Below are positions 53,951 to 62,737 of a stretch of DNA of 64,000 nt, one piece after another. Where the stretch lies: NCBI RefSeq assembly GCF_947495665.1, contig NZ_CANLZV010000001.1:434001-498000 (forward strand), given 5' to 3'. The notes beneath the pieces are model-generated. The model did no database searches. It worked only from the letters and a program-made list of their open reading frames with translations, and was not told the origin of the DNA. Every line of letters starts with the position of its first letter. Position 1 is the stretch's first letter. This DNA comes from an uncultured Sunxiuqinia sp. Its GTDB lineage: Bacteria > Bacteroidota > Bacteroidia > Bacteroidales > Prolixibacteraceae. A program made the position numbers and the translations under genes.

Positions 53951-54598
53951 ATGAATAATCAGGCCTGGAAGGAAAAAGATTATTTGGAGCTTGTTCGCGA
54001 AACCCAGGTGGACATTGCCCCCTTGGTGGATCGTGCCCGGCTTGATTGGGCGTTTCGCGACCTGGTGGTGCAGCAATTGGTATCGCACCAACACATTAAT
54101 GTGTATTTTCATTCTTACCGAATTATGCAACAGCTAACGGCAGCCGATTCGGTTGGTTGCTTTCGCTATTGGGACGACTTTGTTGGCTTGCTTCAGCATG
54201 CGAACTCGTATCATCGGAATTATGGCATGGACCTGTTGGCTGACTTGCTGCCGGCGGATTTGCACAAGCGCTTTGATGCGGTTTTCCCGGATTATTACAA
54301 GCAGTTGCAGGATGAGAAAATCTCCACACGAAAGTATTGCATCCGCTATTCGGAGCGGATCATCCGGCATCGCCCGGATTTGACGAACCGCATTGTGGGG
54401 GAAATGATCGCTTCGCTTCGGATGAATGAAAACAACGAATCGCATCAGAACTTTTTGCTGGCTGCTTTTGGGGAACTTCTGGTGCAAAGCGGGCTTTCGC
54501 CCGTTACCAATCCGGAGCTTCACGACTTTCTGCAGGAGGTACTGGACACCAAAATTCCTCCCAAGCTGCGGCGGGAACTGGCCAGGCTGTTGGTTTAG
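53951..54598 (+). CDS. Hypothetical alpha-helical (HEAT-like) protein
   Basis: A 215-residue all-helical protein with repeated paired helices (for example YGMDLLADLLPADLHKRFDAVF and RRELARLLV), reminiscent of HEAT/ARM repeats. It has no catalytic motif. The ATG at 53951 is the first clear start; a TTG at 53894 would add 19 residues. It lies 71 nt downstream of the amidohydrolase gene. A scaffold role is possible but unproven. Confidence 0.7.
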   Translation: MNNQAWKEKDYLELVRETQVDIAPLVDRARLDWAFRDLVVQQLVSHQHINVYFHSYRIMQQLTAADSVGCFRYWDDFVGLLQHANSYHRNYGMDLLADLLPADLHKRFDAVFPDYYKQLQDEKISTRKYCIRYSERIIRHRPDLTNRIVGEMIASLRMNENNESHQNFLLAAFGELLVQSGLSPVTNPELHDFLQEVLDTKIPPKLRRELARLLV

Positions 54599-54734
54599 CC
54601 GAACCGAAGTCATCGATTCAGCATAATTTCCCGGCTGGCAACAAGCCCTGAACGGTGCTATTTTGGATTTGTTAGCAAAATGTTTCGAAAGCGTATCCAT
54701 GGGGTTTTGGTAGAAAGTCACTCAAAATATTTAC

Positions 54735-54742
54735 TAACTTTG
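54735..54742 (+). promoter_or_regulatory. -7 element for purB
   Basis: TAACTTTG matches TAnnTTTG and lies 20 nt before the purB ATG. A TTTG at 54706-54709 is 25 nt upstream, slightly far for the -33. Confidence 0.45.
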
Positions 54743-54762
54743 TGGCTCGAAAAATTAAAATC

Positions 54763-56112
54763 ATGGAACTGAATTTATTGACCGCAATTACACCTATTGA
54801 TGGTAGGTACCGATCGAAAGTAGAGAACCTGCAAAACTATTTTTCCGAGTATGCCCTGATTAAATACCGGGTACTGGTTGAAGTGGAGTATTTTATTGCC
54901 TTGTGCGAGTTGCCACTGCCTCAGTTGGCTGACTTTGACCACCAACTGTTTAGCCAGTTAAGGCAAATTGTAGCCGATTTTTCGGTTGCCGATGCCCAGC
55001 GGGTAAAGGACATTGAAAAGGTGACGAACCACGATGTAAAAGCGGTTGAATATTTTCTGAAAGAAGAGTTTGACAAACTGGGTATTCAGGCCTACAAAGA
55101 GTTCATTCACTTTGGACTGACTTCTCAGGATATCAATAACACGGCAGTTCCAAAGTCGATTCATGATGCGCTGGATAACGAATATTACCCGGCAATCAAT
55201 GATTTGGTGGATACGCTGGATGAATTGGCCGGGGAGTGGAAAGACGTGTCGATGCTGGCCAAAACACACGGACAACCAGCTTCGCCAACCAACCTGGGAA
55301 AAGAGATTCGCGTATTTTCGGAGCGGATTAAAATTCAGTTGGAGCAGTTAAAAGCGATCAATTGCGATGCTAAATTTGGAGGCGCCACCGGTAACTTCAA
55401 TGCGCACCAGATTGCTTATCCCGAAATTAGCTGGAAAGCTTTTGGAAACCATTTCCTGAAAAAATACCTCGGACTGGAGCGTGCTCAATTCACCACGCAA
55501 ATTGCCAATTACGATAACCATGCTGCAATTTTTGATGCCTTGAAACGCATCAACTCCATTATTCTGGACCTGGATCGTGACTTGTGGACGTACATTTCCA
55601 TGGAATATTTCAAGCAAAAAATTAAAGCCGGTGAAGTTGGTTCTTCGGCCATGCCGCATAAAGTGAACCCGATTGATTTTGAGAATTCAGAAGGAAACAT
55701 CGGGATTGCCAACGCTTTGCTGGAACATTTGGCGGTGAAGTTGCCGGTTTCACGTTTGCAGCGCGACTTAACCGACTCAACGGTATTGCGTACCATTGGC
55801 ATGCCATTGGGCCACACTTTAATTGCCGTTAGCTCTACCTTGAAAGGCTTGGGTAAATTGTTGCTGAACAAGGAGGCCATTGATGCTGATTTGGAGAAAA
55901 ACTGGGCGGTTGTGGCCGAGGCTATTCAAACCATTTTGCGTCGCGAAGCTTATCCAAATCCGTATGAAGCGTTGCGTAACTTAACGCGCACCAACCGGAA
56001 AATGAGCCAGGAGGTGATCCATGAATTTATTGATACCCTGGAAATCAGCGATGAACTGAAAGCAGAACTCAAAACAATAACACCACATAATTATACCGGA
56101 ATTTTTAGCTAA
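54763..56112 (+). CDS. purB: Adenylosuccinate lyase
   Basis: A 449-residue fumarase/aspartase-superfamily enzyme that cleaves SAICAR and adenylosuccinate in purine synthesis. The signature GSSAMPHKVNPIDFENSEG contains the catalytic Ser loop; the His-containing blocks EKVTNHDVKAVEY and AKTHGQPAS are also visible. It is the E. coli-like long form. I chose ATG 54763 because the seven residues before it (from a GTG) lack support and would overlap the promoter. Confidence 0.97.
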   Translation: MELNLLTAITPIDGRYRSKVENLQNYFSEYALIKYRVLVEVEYFIALCELPLPQLADFDHQLFSQLRQIVADFSVADAQRVKDIEKVTNHDVKAVEYFLKEEFDKLGIQAYKEFIHFGLTSQDINNTAVPKSIHDALDNEYYPAINDLVDTLDELAGEWKDVSMLAKTHGQPASPTNLGKEIRVFSERIKIQLEQLKAINCDAKFGGATGNFNAHQIAYPEISWKAFGNHFLKKYLGLERAQFTTQIANYDNHAAIFDALKRINSIILDLDRDLWTYISMEYFKQKIKAGEVGSSAMPHKVNPIDFENSEGNIGIANALLEHLAVKLPVSRLQRDLTDSTVLRTIGMPLGHTLIAVSSTLKGLGKLLLNKEAIDADLEKNWAVVAEAIQTILRREAYPNPYEALRNLTRTNRKMSQEVIHEFIDTLEISDELKAELKTITPHNYTGIFS

Positions 56113-56119
56113 TTCCGGT
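56095..56119 (+). terminator. Hairpin at the end of purB
   Basis: ACCGGAATT, loop TTTAGCT, AATTCCGGT. It spans the purB stop codon. No T run follows, so it may only weaken readthrough into the exporter gene 24 nt later. Confidence 0.4.
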
Positions 56120-56142
56120 TCAATACAAACGACCTCATTATT

Positions 56143-57966
56143 ATGAAAGACCTTTACGGCCTGCTCAAACGGTTTGTTCCGCCTTACAAAGGGAAGGTAA
56201 TTCTGAATATCCTGTTTAACTTTTTAGGCGCTTTATTTGGCGCCTTCTCCTTTGCCATGCTTATTCCGGCACTGGGTATCCTGTTTCGCACACAGGAACT
56301 GGTGACCGAGAAACCGGTGCTGGACTCTTTTAGTTTGGATGGTGCACTGGAAATGTTCAATTACTTCATCAGCCAGGTGGTTATCGCTTCGGGTAACGAG
56401 CAGGCGTTGATTTACATTGGCCTTTTCATCATTATCATGGTGTTTTTGAAGGTGGGCTTTACCTATTTGGCCAGTTTTGTGATGGTCTACCTGCGCAATG
56501 GGGTTGTGCGCGACATTCGTTCGCAGATGTATCAGAAGATTTTGCAACTGCCTCTGGGCTTTTTCTCCGACGAGCGTAAAGGCGACATCATTGCCCGGAT
56601 GACGGGTGATGTGCAGGAAGTGGAGAACTCGGTGATGAACTCGCTGGAGATGTTGTTCAAAAATCCGGCGATCATTATCATTTCCTTGGGAGCGATGGTG
56701 TACATGAGCTGGTCGTTGACCCTGTTTGTGTTTGTGCTGCTTCCGGTGGCCGGCTATATTATTGGCCGGGTGGGTAAAAGTCTGAAGAAAACCAGCATGA
56801 AAGGGCAGGATAAGATGGGGGATATCCTATCGATTACCGAAGAAGATATCTCGGGCCTGCGTGTGATTAAGGCTTTCAATGCCGAGGAAAAAGCCTATGA
56901 GCGCTTCGACCGGGAGAATGAGGCTTACCTGCACATTATGAATAAACTGATGTGGCGGCGGTTTTTGGCTCACCCCATGAGCGAGCTGCTGGGAACAACG
57001 GTGATCATTATTGTTTTGTGGTACGGTGGTGCTTTGGTATTGAACAACGAAAGTGCCTTGTCGGCTCAGGCATTTATTGGCTACCTGGTCTTCTTTTACA
57101 ACATCATTAACCCGGCCAAGGCTTTTTCAACGGCGCTTTACAGTGTGGAGAAAGGCTTGGCTTCGATGAACCGGATTGACCGGATTCTGAGCCAGGAAAA
57201 CACAATCAATGACAAAGCCGGTGCGCAGGAAAAAGCCTCGTTTGATGAAACGATTGAGTTCCGGAATGTGAGTTTCAAGTATGTCAATGAGAAGGTGCTG
57301 AAGAAAGTCAACTTGACAATTCATAAAGGGCAGACGGTAGCTTTTGTCGGCAAGTCGGGCTCGGGAAAAACAACCCTGGTTGATTTGCTGCCGCGCTTTT
57401 GGGATGTTTCTGAAGGCTCCATTCTGATTGACGGAAAGGATATTCGGGACATTAAATTGCATGACTTGCGCAACCTGATGGGAAATGTGAACCAGGAACC
57501 CATCCTGTTTAATGATACATTCTACAACAACATTGCTTTTGGGGTTGAAAATGCCACGGAAGAAGACGTGATTAACGCTGCGAAGATTGCCAATGCCCAT
57601 GAGTTTATTGTTGCCACAGAGAAGGGCTATCACACCAACATTGGTGATCGGGGTGATAAGCTTTCCGGAGGCCAGAAACAACGGGTATCCATTGCTCGGG
57701 CTATTTTGAAGAACCCGCCAATTTTGATTTTGGATGAGGCTACTTCAGCTTTGGACACGGAGTCGGAAAGCCTGGTGCAGGAAGCCTTGCTTAACCTGAT
57801 GAAAAACCGGACCTCACTGGTGATTGCTCACCGCTTGTCAACCATTAAAAATGCCGATGTCATTTGTGTGCTTCACAAAGGCGAAATTATTGAGATGGGG
57901 ACTCATGAGCAGTTGCTGGAACAAAAGGGACGTTACCACAAGCTTCATCAAATGCAAGTGTTTTAG
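56143..57966 (+). CDS. ABC exporter, MsbA-like
   Basis: A 607-residue half-transporter. The six-helix membrane domain is about residues 15-335, and the nucleotide-binding domain about 370-600. Walker A is GKSGSGKTT (near 403), signature LSGGQKQRV, Walker B ILILDEATSALD, and H-loop IAHRLST. MsbA-type exporters flip lipid A or other lipids across the inner membrane; the exact cargo is not readable. It begins 30 nt after purB. Confidence 0.9.
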   Translation: MKDLYGLLKRFVPPYKGKVILNILFNFLGALFGAFSFAMLIPALGILFRTQELVTEKPVLDSFSLDGALEMFNYFISQVVIASGNEQALIYIGLFIIIMVFLKVGFTYLASFVMVYLRNGVVRDIRSQMYQKILQLPLGFFSDERKGDIIARMTGDVQEVENSVMNSLEMLFKNPAIIIISLGAMVYMSWSLTLFVFVLLPVAGYIIGRVGKSLKKTSMKGQDKMGDILSITEEDISGLRVIKAFNAEEKAYERFDRENEAYLHIMNKLMWRRFLAHPMSELLGTTVIIIVLWYGGALVLNNESALSAQAFIGYLVFFYNIINPAKAFSTALYSVEKGLASMNRIDRILSQENTINDKAGAQEKASFDETIEFRNVSFKYVNEKVLKKVNLTIHKGQTVAFVGKSGSGKTTLVDLLPRFWDVSEGSILIDGKDIRDIKLHDLRNLMGNVNQEPILFNDTFYNNIAFGVENATEEDVINAAKIANAHEFIVATEKGYHTNIGDRGDKLSGGQKQRVSIARAILKNPPILILDEATSALDTESESLVQEALLNLMKNRTSLVIAHRLSTIKNADVICVLHKGEIIEMGTHEQLLEQKGRYHKLHQMQVF

Positions 57967-57998
57967 GGGTAGACAGAGGCTTTCTGAGTGGAAAAGCT

Positions 57999-58006
57999 TA
58001 TCTTTG
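57999..58006 (+). promoter_or_regulatory. -7 element for secreted esterase gene
   Basis: TATCTTTG matches TAnnTTTG, 27 nt before the ATG at 58034. No clear -33 element was found. Confidence 0.4.
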
Positions 58007-58033
58007 TAGCCCTGAACAATTAAATGAATTACC

Positions 58034-58861
58034 ATGAGGCTATTAAGAATTTTTACAATCTCTTGCTGCTTGTTTATTGTCTTCAATCTATCAGCAGCTG
58101 CACAGAAAACAGCAACTTACAAAACTGTTGAATCCATTCAGTACCGTGAAACCGGTGAGCTGACTCCTTACATGGAAGAGCGCTGCAAGCTGGATGTATA
58201 CTATCCGGAACATGTGGAGGGGTTTACAACCATTGTCTGGTTTCATGGCGGAGGCTTAACCGGTGGTGAAAAATTTATTCCAAAGGAATGGAAAAACCGG
58301 GGGCTGGCTGTTGTGGCCGTGAACTACCGCCTTGGACCCAAAGTGAAGAACCCTGCTTATATTGACGATGCTGCCGCGGCAGTGGCTTGGGTGTTTAACC
58401 ACATCGAAGAATATGGTGGCTCGAAAGATGCCATCGTGGTTTCGGGCCATTCGGCCGGCGGCTATTTGGCCAGTATGATTGGTTTGGACAAAAGCTACCT
58501 GGAAAAGTATGGCCAGGATGCCAATCAGATTGCAGCTTTGGTGCCGTTTAGCGGACATACCATTACGCATTTTACCATTCGCTCCGAACAAGGCATTGCA
58601 GGCACACAGCCTACCATTGATGCCTATGCACCACTGTACCATGTTCGTAAAGACGCTTCACCCTTATTCCTGATTTCGGGTGACCGCGAAATGGAAATTC
58701 TGGGGCGCTACGAGGAAAACGCTTACATGTACCGGATGATGAAAGTGGCCGGCCACGAAAGTACTTTTCTGTATGAATTGGATGGTTTTGACCATGGAGC
58801 GATGGCCATTCCTGGATTCGAACTGACCCTGCGCATTTTGAAAGAAATAGGCTTGAACTAG
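58034..58861 (+). CDS. Secreted alpha/beta-hydrolase (carboxylesterase type)
   Basis: A 275-residue hydrolase with a signal peptide (about 1-22, NLSAAAQ). The oxyanion-hole motif HGGGL and the nucleophile elbow GHSAGG are clear; the acid and base are probably in the ISGDREMEI and DGFDHGAM regions. This is the hormone-sensitive lipase/esterase type that usually cleaves small acyl or aryl esters. It converges with the glycosyltransferase gene after only 8 nt. Confidence 0.86.
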   Translation: MRLLRIFTISCCLFIVFNLSAAAQKTATYKTVESIQYRETGELTPYMEERCKLDVYYPEHVEGFTTIVWFHGGGLTGGEKFIPKEWKNRGLAVVAVNYRLGPKVKNPAYIDDAAAAVAWVFNHIEEYGGSKDAIVVSGHSAGGYLASMIGLDKSYLEKYGQDANQIAALVPFSGHTITHFTIRSEQGIAGTQPTIDAYAPLYHVRKDASPLFLISGDREMEILGRYEENAYMYRMMKVAGHESTFLYELDGFDHGAMAIPGFELTLRILKEIGLN

Positions 58862-58869
58862 TTTAAGCA

Positions 58870-60183
58870 TCAGATGGCTTTTGACAGGCTGCTTACCTTA
58901 GCCCGAACCAGCTCTTCGTAGATGGCCCGGATTTTGGTGGCTGCCTGTTCCCATCGAATTTTTCCCACCTCTTGTTTGCCTGCCTGAATCATCATTTTGG
59001 GCAAAGCCGGGTAACTTAACAGCCCATGAATGGCGTCAGCCATGGCATGCACATCCCAAAAGTCAACTTTAATGGCATGTTGAACTATTTCGGAAACACC
59101 GGATTGTTTGGAAATAATGGTCGGTACACCGTTTTGCATGGCTTCCAACGGACAGATGCCAAAGGGTTCAGAAACGGAAGGCATGATGAAGATATCGGAT
59201 AATCTTAGGATTCGGCACACCTCTTCGCCACGTAAAAATCCGGTAAAAAAGAATTGATCCGCCATATGGGAACGCGCTACTTTTCGAATCATTTCCTGCT
59301 GAAGATCGCCACTGCCAGCCATCACAAATTGAACATCTTTCATTTTGCTTAATACCAGTTCGGCCACGCGAATGAAATACTCAGGGCCTTTTTGTAAAGT
59401 AATTCGCCCCAGGAAGGTGACCAGTTTATTCTTGCCTTTAAGGCCGGATAAAGGCGGTTCAGCGGACTGCTGAAGTTCAACCCCGTTATGTACGGTTTGT
59501 GTCTTTTCAGGGGGGATTTGATACTTGTCGATCACCGTTTGCCGGGTGCGGTTGCTCACACAAATCACACAATCAGCCTGGCTCATGCCTTGCTGCTCAA
59601 TTTGAAATACCTGGGGATTGACCTTGTTCCCGCTACGGTCAAACTCGGTGGCATGAACGTGCACTACCAAGGGCTTTCCCGATACCTTTTGGGCTGCAAT
59701 ACCCGCCGGAAAGGTCAGCCAGTCGTGTGCATGAATCACGCTAAATTCCGTGTGGCGGGCAATGTATTCGCTAATCACGGAGAAGTTATGAATCTCTTCC
59801 ATTAGTCCGGTGCCATAAGCGCCGGAAAACCGAATGGCCGATGAAGGGGGAAAGGAGGAACCTGGGGTTTGCTTTTCGTGCAGTCTTAACTGTTGTATGG
59901 CGTACAGCCTGGGGTCAACATAGGGAAGCATTTGTGACTCGATACCCAGACAAGTTACCGGTACTTTTAGTCGCTCGGTGTGAATTTTACTTTTGATTAA
60001 GTCGATTTGATTGGCTCCAATTAGTGTGACATTGTCCTTAGCCTCGTTGCCATAAACTTTGGGAATGACAAAAGTTATTTTTGTGTCAAGAGCTGTCAAG
60101 CTTTTGGTTATTCCATAGCAGGCAGTTCCTAAACCACCCGAAATATTTGGAGGAAATTCCCAGCCAAACATCAATACATTCAT
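58870..60183 (-). CDS. Glycosyltransferase, GT-B fold (GT4/GT5-like)
   Basis: A 437-residue cytoplasmic glycosyltransferase. It starts with FGWEFPPNISGGLGTACY, the GG-containing donor loop also seen in glycogen synthases. The C-terminal domain (about 240-420) has the GT4 block VTFLGRITLQKGPEYF and the EX7E region SEPFGICPLEAMQNG. Related genes in Bacteroidota often lie with glycogen genes, but none are visible here. The product could be a storage or surface glycan. Confidence 0.86.
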   Translation of the reverse strand: MNVLMFGWEFPPNISGGLGTACYGITKSLTALDTKITFVIPKVYGNEAKDNVTLIGANQIDLIKSKIHTERLKVPVTCLGIESQMLPYVDPRLYAIQQLRLHEKQTPGSSFPPSSAIRFSGAYGTGLMEEIHNFSVISEYIARHTEFSVIHAHDWLTFPAGIAAQKVSGKPLVVHVHATEFDRSGNKVNPQVFQIEQQGMSQADCVICVSNRTRQTVIDKYQIPPEKTQTVHNGVELQQSAEPPLSGLKGKNKLVTFLGRITLQKGPEYFIRVAELVLSKMKDVQFVMAGSGDLQQEMIRKVARSHMADQFFFTGFLRGEEVCRILRLSDIFIMPSVSEPFGICPLEAMQNGVPTIISKQSGVSEIVQHAIKVDFWDVHAMADAIHGLLSYPALPKMMIQAGKQEVGKIRWEQAATKIRAIYEELVRAKVSSLSKAI

Positions 60184-60377
60184 GCTCCTTGCCTTACTGT
60201 GTCAACAAAGTCAGTGCTTGAACCCATTGAATTAACGATTTTCAATGAGCCGGAACCCAGACAGCTATAGATTCGAATGCTTGTTTTCGAAAATTAAAGA
60301 ATAACCGATGGCATGAGGCGGGAAACCTGAAGTTACGGTTTTTTTAGATCTAAAGCCCAATAACAAAAGAGAGCTTC

Positions 60378-60590
60378 TTATTCCTTTTCAAACACTTCTT
60401 CGTGAATTTCCCACTCGACCACGTAGTCAAACTTATCTCCATCACACTGTAAGCCTTTTTCTCCGGGAAATGGCTTGTACTGACGACTGGTGTCTGTCTG
60501 CATGTTCTTGAGGCTACGGTGGCGTTCATGAATGATCAGGTTCTTATCTTTTTTGAATTCTTGCTTTTTCATTGGTTGATTGGATTTCAT
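60378..60590 (-). CDS. Small hypothetical protein
   Basis: A 70-residue charged protein, starting at MKSNQPMKKQEF; a later start six codons on is possible. It is rich in Lys, Glu and Asp (KKDKNLIIHERHR, DYVVEWEIHEEVFEKE), with no signal or membrane helix. The reading frame extends further upstream. The family is unknown. Confidence 0.45.
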   Translation of the reverse strand: MKSNQPMKKQEFKKDKNLIIHERHRSLKNMQTDTSRQYKPFPGEKGLQCDGDKFDYVVEWEIHEEVFEKE

Positions 60591-60943
60591 AAAATTGCAA
60601 AATATTTCCGTTTTGATGTACTGATAGTCATCGAATTGCGTCCATGCTGAGATCAAATTCGTAACTAGTAATGAGAGAATTAAGGGCTCAAATCGTGGCT
60701 TTTTTTACATACCACTCCATTTTAGACTACGGCAAAAAGTGGTAAATGTTTTTCTGAAAAAGAGTCAGGATTTATGTTCTTTAGAATTTATGTGTCTGAA
60801 TGTCAATATGTACGAAGGTGTTGATCAGGTTTGAGGAAGAGTTGTTAAAGTTTCCTAATTTAACGGTTTGACTGATAGACACAACGAGTTCAACCACGAT
60901 GTTCGTTCATCGTGGAGCAAGCGGAAATAAGGTGTGAGAATGA
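60591..60943. other. Intergenic region downstream of lutA-like gene
   Basis: Contains the hairpin CCACGATG, loop TTCGTT, CATCGTGG at 60894-60915, probably a weak terminator for the minus-strand gene ending at 60944. No other structure is evident. Confidence 0.45.
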
Positions 60944-61672
60944 CTATTCTGTCCAGCCACTGGCCAGGATGTCTGCAATATGGATGGGGGTGATTGGAAG
61001 TTTGTTTTTCTTGATGTAAGCTTCAATGTTCAGCAAGCAGGATGATTCGGTAGAAATAATGTATTCAGCACCTGTATTTAAAGCGTGCTGTACTTTTTGC
61101 TCGGTCATGGCCGATGAAATGGCTTTGAATTTGGTGACAAAAGTTCCACCAAAGCCGCAGCAGGTTTCTGTTTCTTCCATCTCAACCAGTTCCAGCCCTT
61201 TCACTTTGGAAAGCAGTAAGCGCGGCTCCTGTTTAACGCCATACTCGCGCAGGGCAGTGCAGGCATCGTGGTAACACACTTTGTGGGGAAAACTGGCTCC
61301 AAAGTCGGTAAAGTTGAGCTTATTTACCAGAAAGTCGGTTAGCTCAAACAAGCGCTTTTGCAAAGACAGGTGCTGTTCGTAATCCTCATCTTCTTTTTTG
61401 AACAGATTGGAATAATAATTCTTGATAAAGCCTGTGCAGGAGGCAGAAGGACTGACAATAAGCCGATCGCCCGGAAAGTCGGTTACAAACTTATGGGCTA
61501 ATTTTCGTGTTTCATCCCAATAACCACTGTTGTATGCAGGCTGGCCACAGCATGTTTGCTCCGGGTTATAGTTGACATCAACTCCGGCTTTTTTCAGCAA
61601 CTTAATTACGTTAAACGCGGTGTCCGGGTAAAGCTGGTCAATAAAGCAAGGGATAAATAAATCTACTGTCAT
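60944..61672 (-). CDS. CCG-domain (Fe-S)-binding protein, LutA/YkgE-like
   Basis: A 242-residue protein with two cysteine-rich CCG domains: TCCGQPAYNSGY and TCCGFGGTF, with extra Cys at PCFID, CYHDAC, SASCTG and SSCL. It is the length of LutA, a subunit of the iron-sulfur lactate dehydrogenase LutABC. No lutB or lutC lies in this window. I chose the start MTVDLFIPCF (61672), which matches LutA; an upstream ATG would add 14 residues. A redox role in lactate or glycolate oxidation is inference. Confidence 0.88.
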   Translation of the reverse strand: MTVDLFIPCFIDQLYPDTAFNVIKLLKKAGVDVNYNPEQTCCGQPAYNSGYWDETRKLAHKFVTDFPGDRLIVSPSASCTGFIKNYYSNLFKKEDEDYEQHLSLQKRLFELTDFLVNKLNFTDFGASFPHKVCYHDACTALREYGVKQEPRLLLSKVKGLELVEMEETETCCGFGGTFVTKFKAISSAMTEQKVQHALNTGAEYIISTESSCLLNIEAYIKKNKLPITPIHIADILASGWTE

Positions 61673-62050
61673 TTTTGAGGAATAGGGTTTAGGCAAAGAT
61701 AGTAGCTTTTCCATTTATACAAAAAGGGAGTGAACGGCACTTGCCAGTTTTTTTCGGAATTAAATTAACGCTTGCCTGGTTGTCCGGTAATGCCTGTCTG
61801 AACTCCATTCACGCATTCCTCTGGTTTCTGTTTATTTAGCGGTTTCCTTCTAACTGGCTTTTTGTTGTCGAATTCGCTGGTAAGATGGAACTTGCGTTTC
61901 GGCGTTGGTACCGGACTTCGTTTGTTTGGGGGCGCAAGAAGGAGTTGCCGTTTTCAAATCAACAACTGTAAACTTAAGCATCCGGCAAAAAATAGCTATT
62001 TTTAGCGCCCAAAGGCCTGTGGGCTTTACCAAATTTCAAGATTTTGACCT
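61673..62050. other. Intergenic region before trmH
   Basis: Divergent promoter region. TAGCTATTTTTAG near 61996 is close to, but not exactly, the -7 consensus for trmH. No coding or repeat structure is seen. Confidence 0.4.
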
Positions 62051-62737
62051 ATGGATTATCAACGAATAGCATACCTCTCGGAGTGCCTTACCCCGGAACG
62101 AAAAGAATTGTTTGAACGTGTGTTGGAAGACCGTACCCGTTATCTGACCGTTGTTTTGGAGGATATTTTTCAACCGCAAAATGCCAGTGCTGTGTTGCGG
62201 TCTGTCGATTGTTTTGGAGTGCAGGATGTTCATGTAATCGAAAACCGGAATGAATTTACGGTGGACCGTGAGGTGGCGATGGGCGCTTCCAAATGGCTTT
62301 CGGTGCACAAATACACGGGGGAGGAACACAACAGCTTGAATGCTATTCGCCATTTGCGTGAGCAGGGCTACCGCATTGTGGCTACCACGCCACACGAAGG
62401 AGATACGAACCTGGAAGAGTTTGATTTGGAGAAGGGAAAATGTGCCTTGATTTTTGGAACCGAGCTGACAGGGATCTCGGAAGTGGTGCAGAATGAAGCC
62501 GATGAGTTTTTGAAGATTCCCATGCATGGGTTTACCGAAAGCTTTAACATATCGGTTTCTGCGGCGATCATCTTACACCACCTGACTTTTCTGATGCGTG
62601 GCAATCCGGCAATCGACTGGAAATTGTCCGAAGAAGAAAAGGCAGCGATTAAATTAAGCTGGATCAGACGAACTTTGAAACGCTCGGAGCTGTTAGAGCA
62701 ACGTTATGAAGAATTGAAAAAGGAAGGAAAATTATGA
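62051..62737 (+). CDS. trmH: tRNA (guanosine-2'-O-)-methyltransferase TrmH
   Basis: A 228-residue SPOUT (SpoU-family) enzyme, probably methylating G18 of tRNA. The three SpoU motifs are present: motif 1 DIFQPQNASAVLRSVDCFG (with Asn and Arg), motif 2 IFGTELTGIS, and motif 3 FTESFNISVSAAI. The C-terminal extension (SWIRRTLKRSELLEQRYEEL) is TrmH-like. It overlaps the next gene by four bases (ATGA). Confidence 0.93.
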   Translation: MDYQRIAYLSECLTPERKELFERVLEDRTRYLTVVLEDIFQPQNASAVLRSVDCFGVQDVHVIENRNEFTVDREVAMGASKWLSVHKYTGEEHNSLNAIRHLREQGYRIVATTPHEGDTNLEEFDLEKGKCALIFGTELTGISEVVQNEADEFLKIPMHGFTESFNISVSAAIILHHLTFLMRGNPAIDWKLSEEEKAAIKLSWIRRTLKRSELLEQRYEELKKEGKL

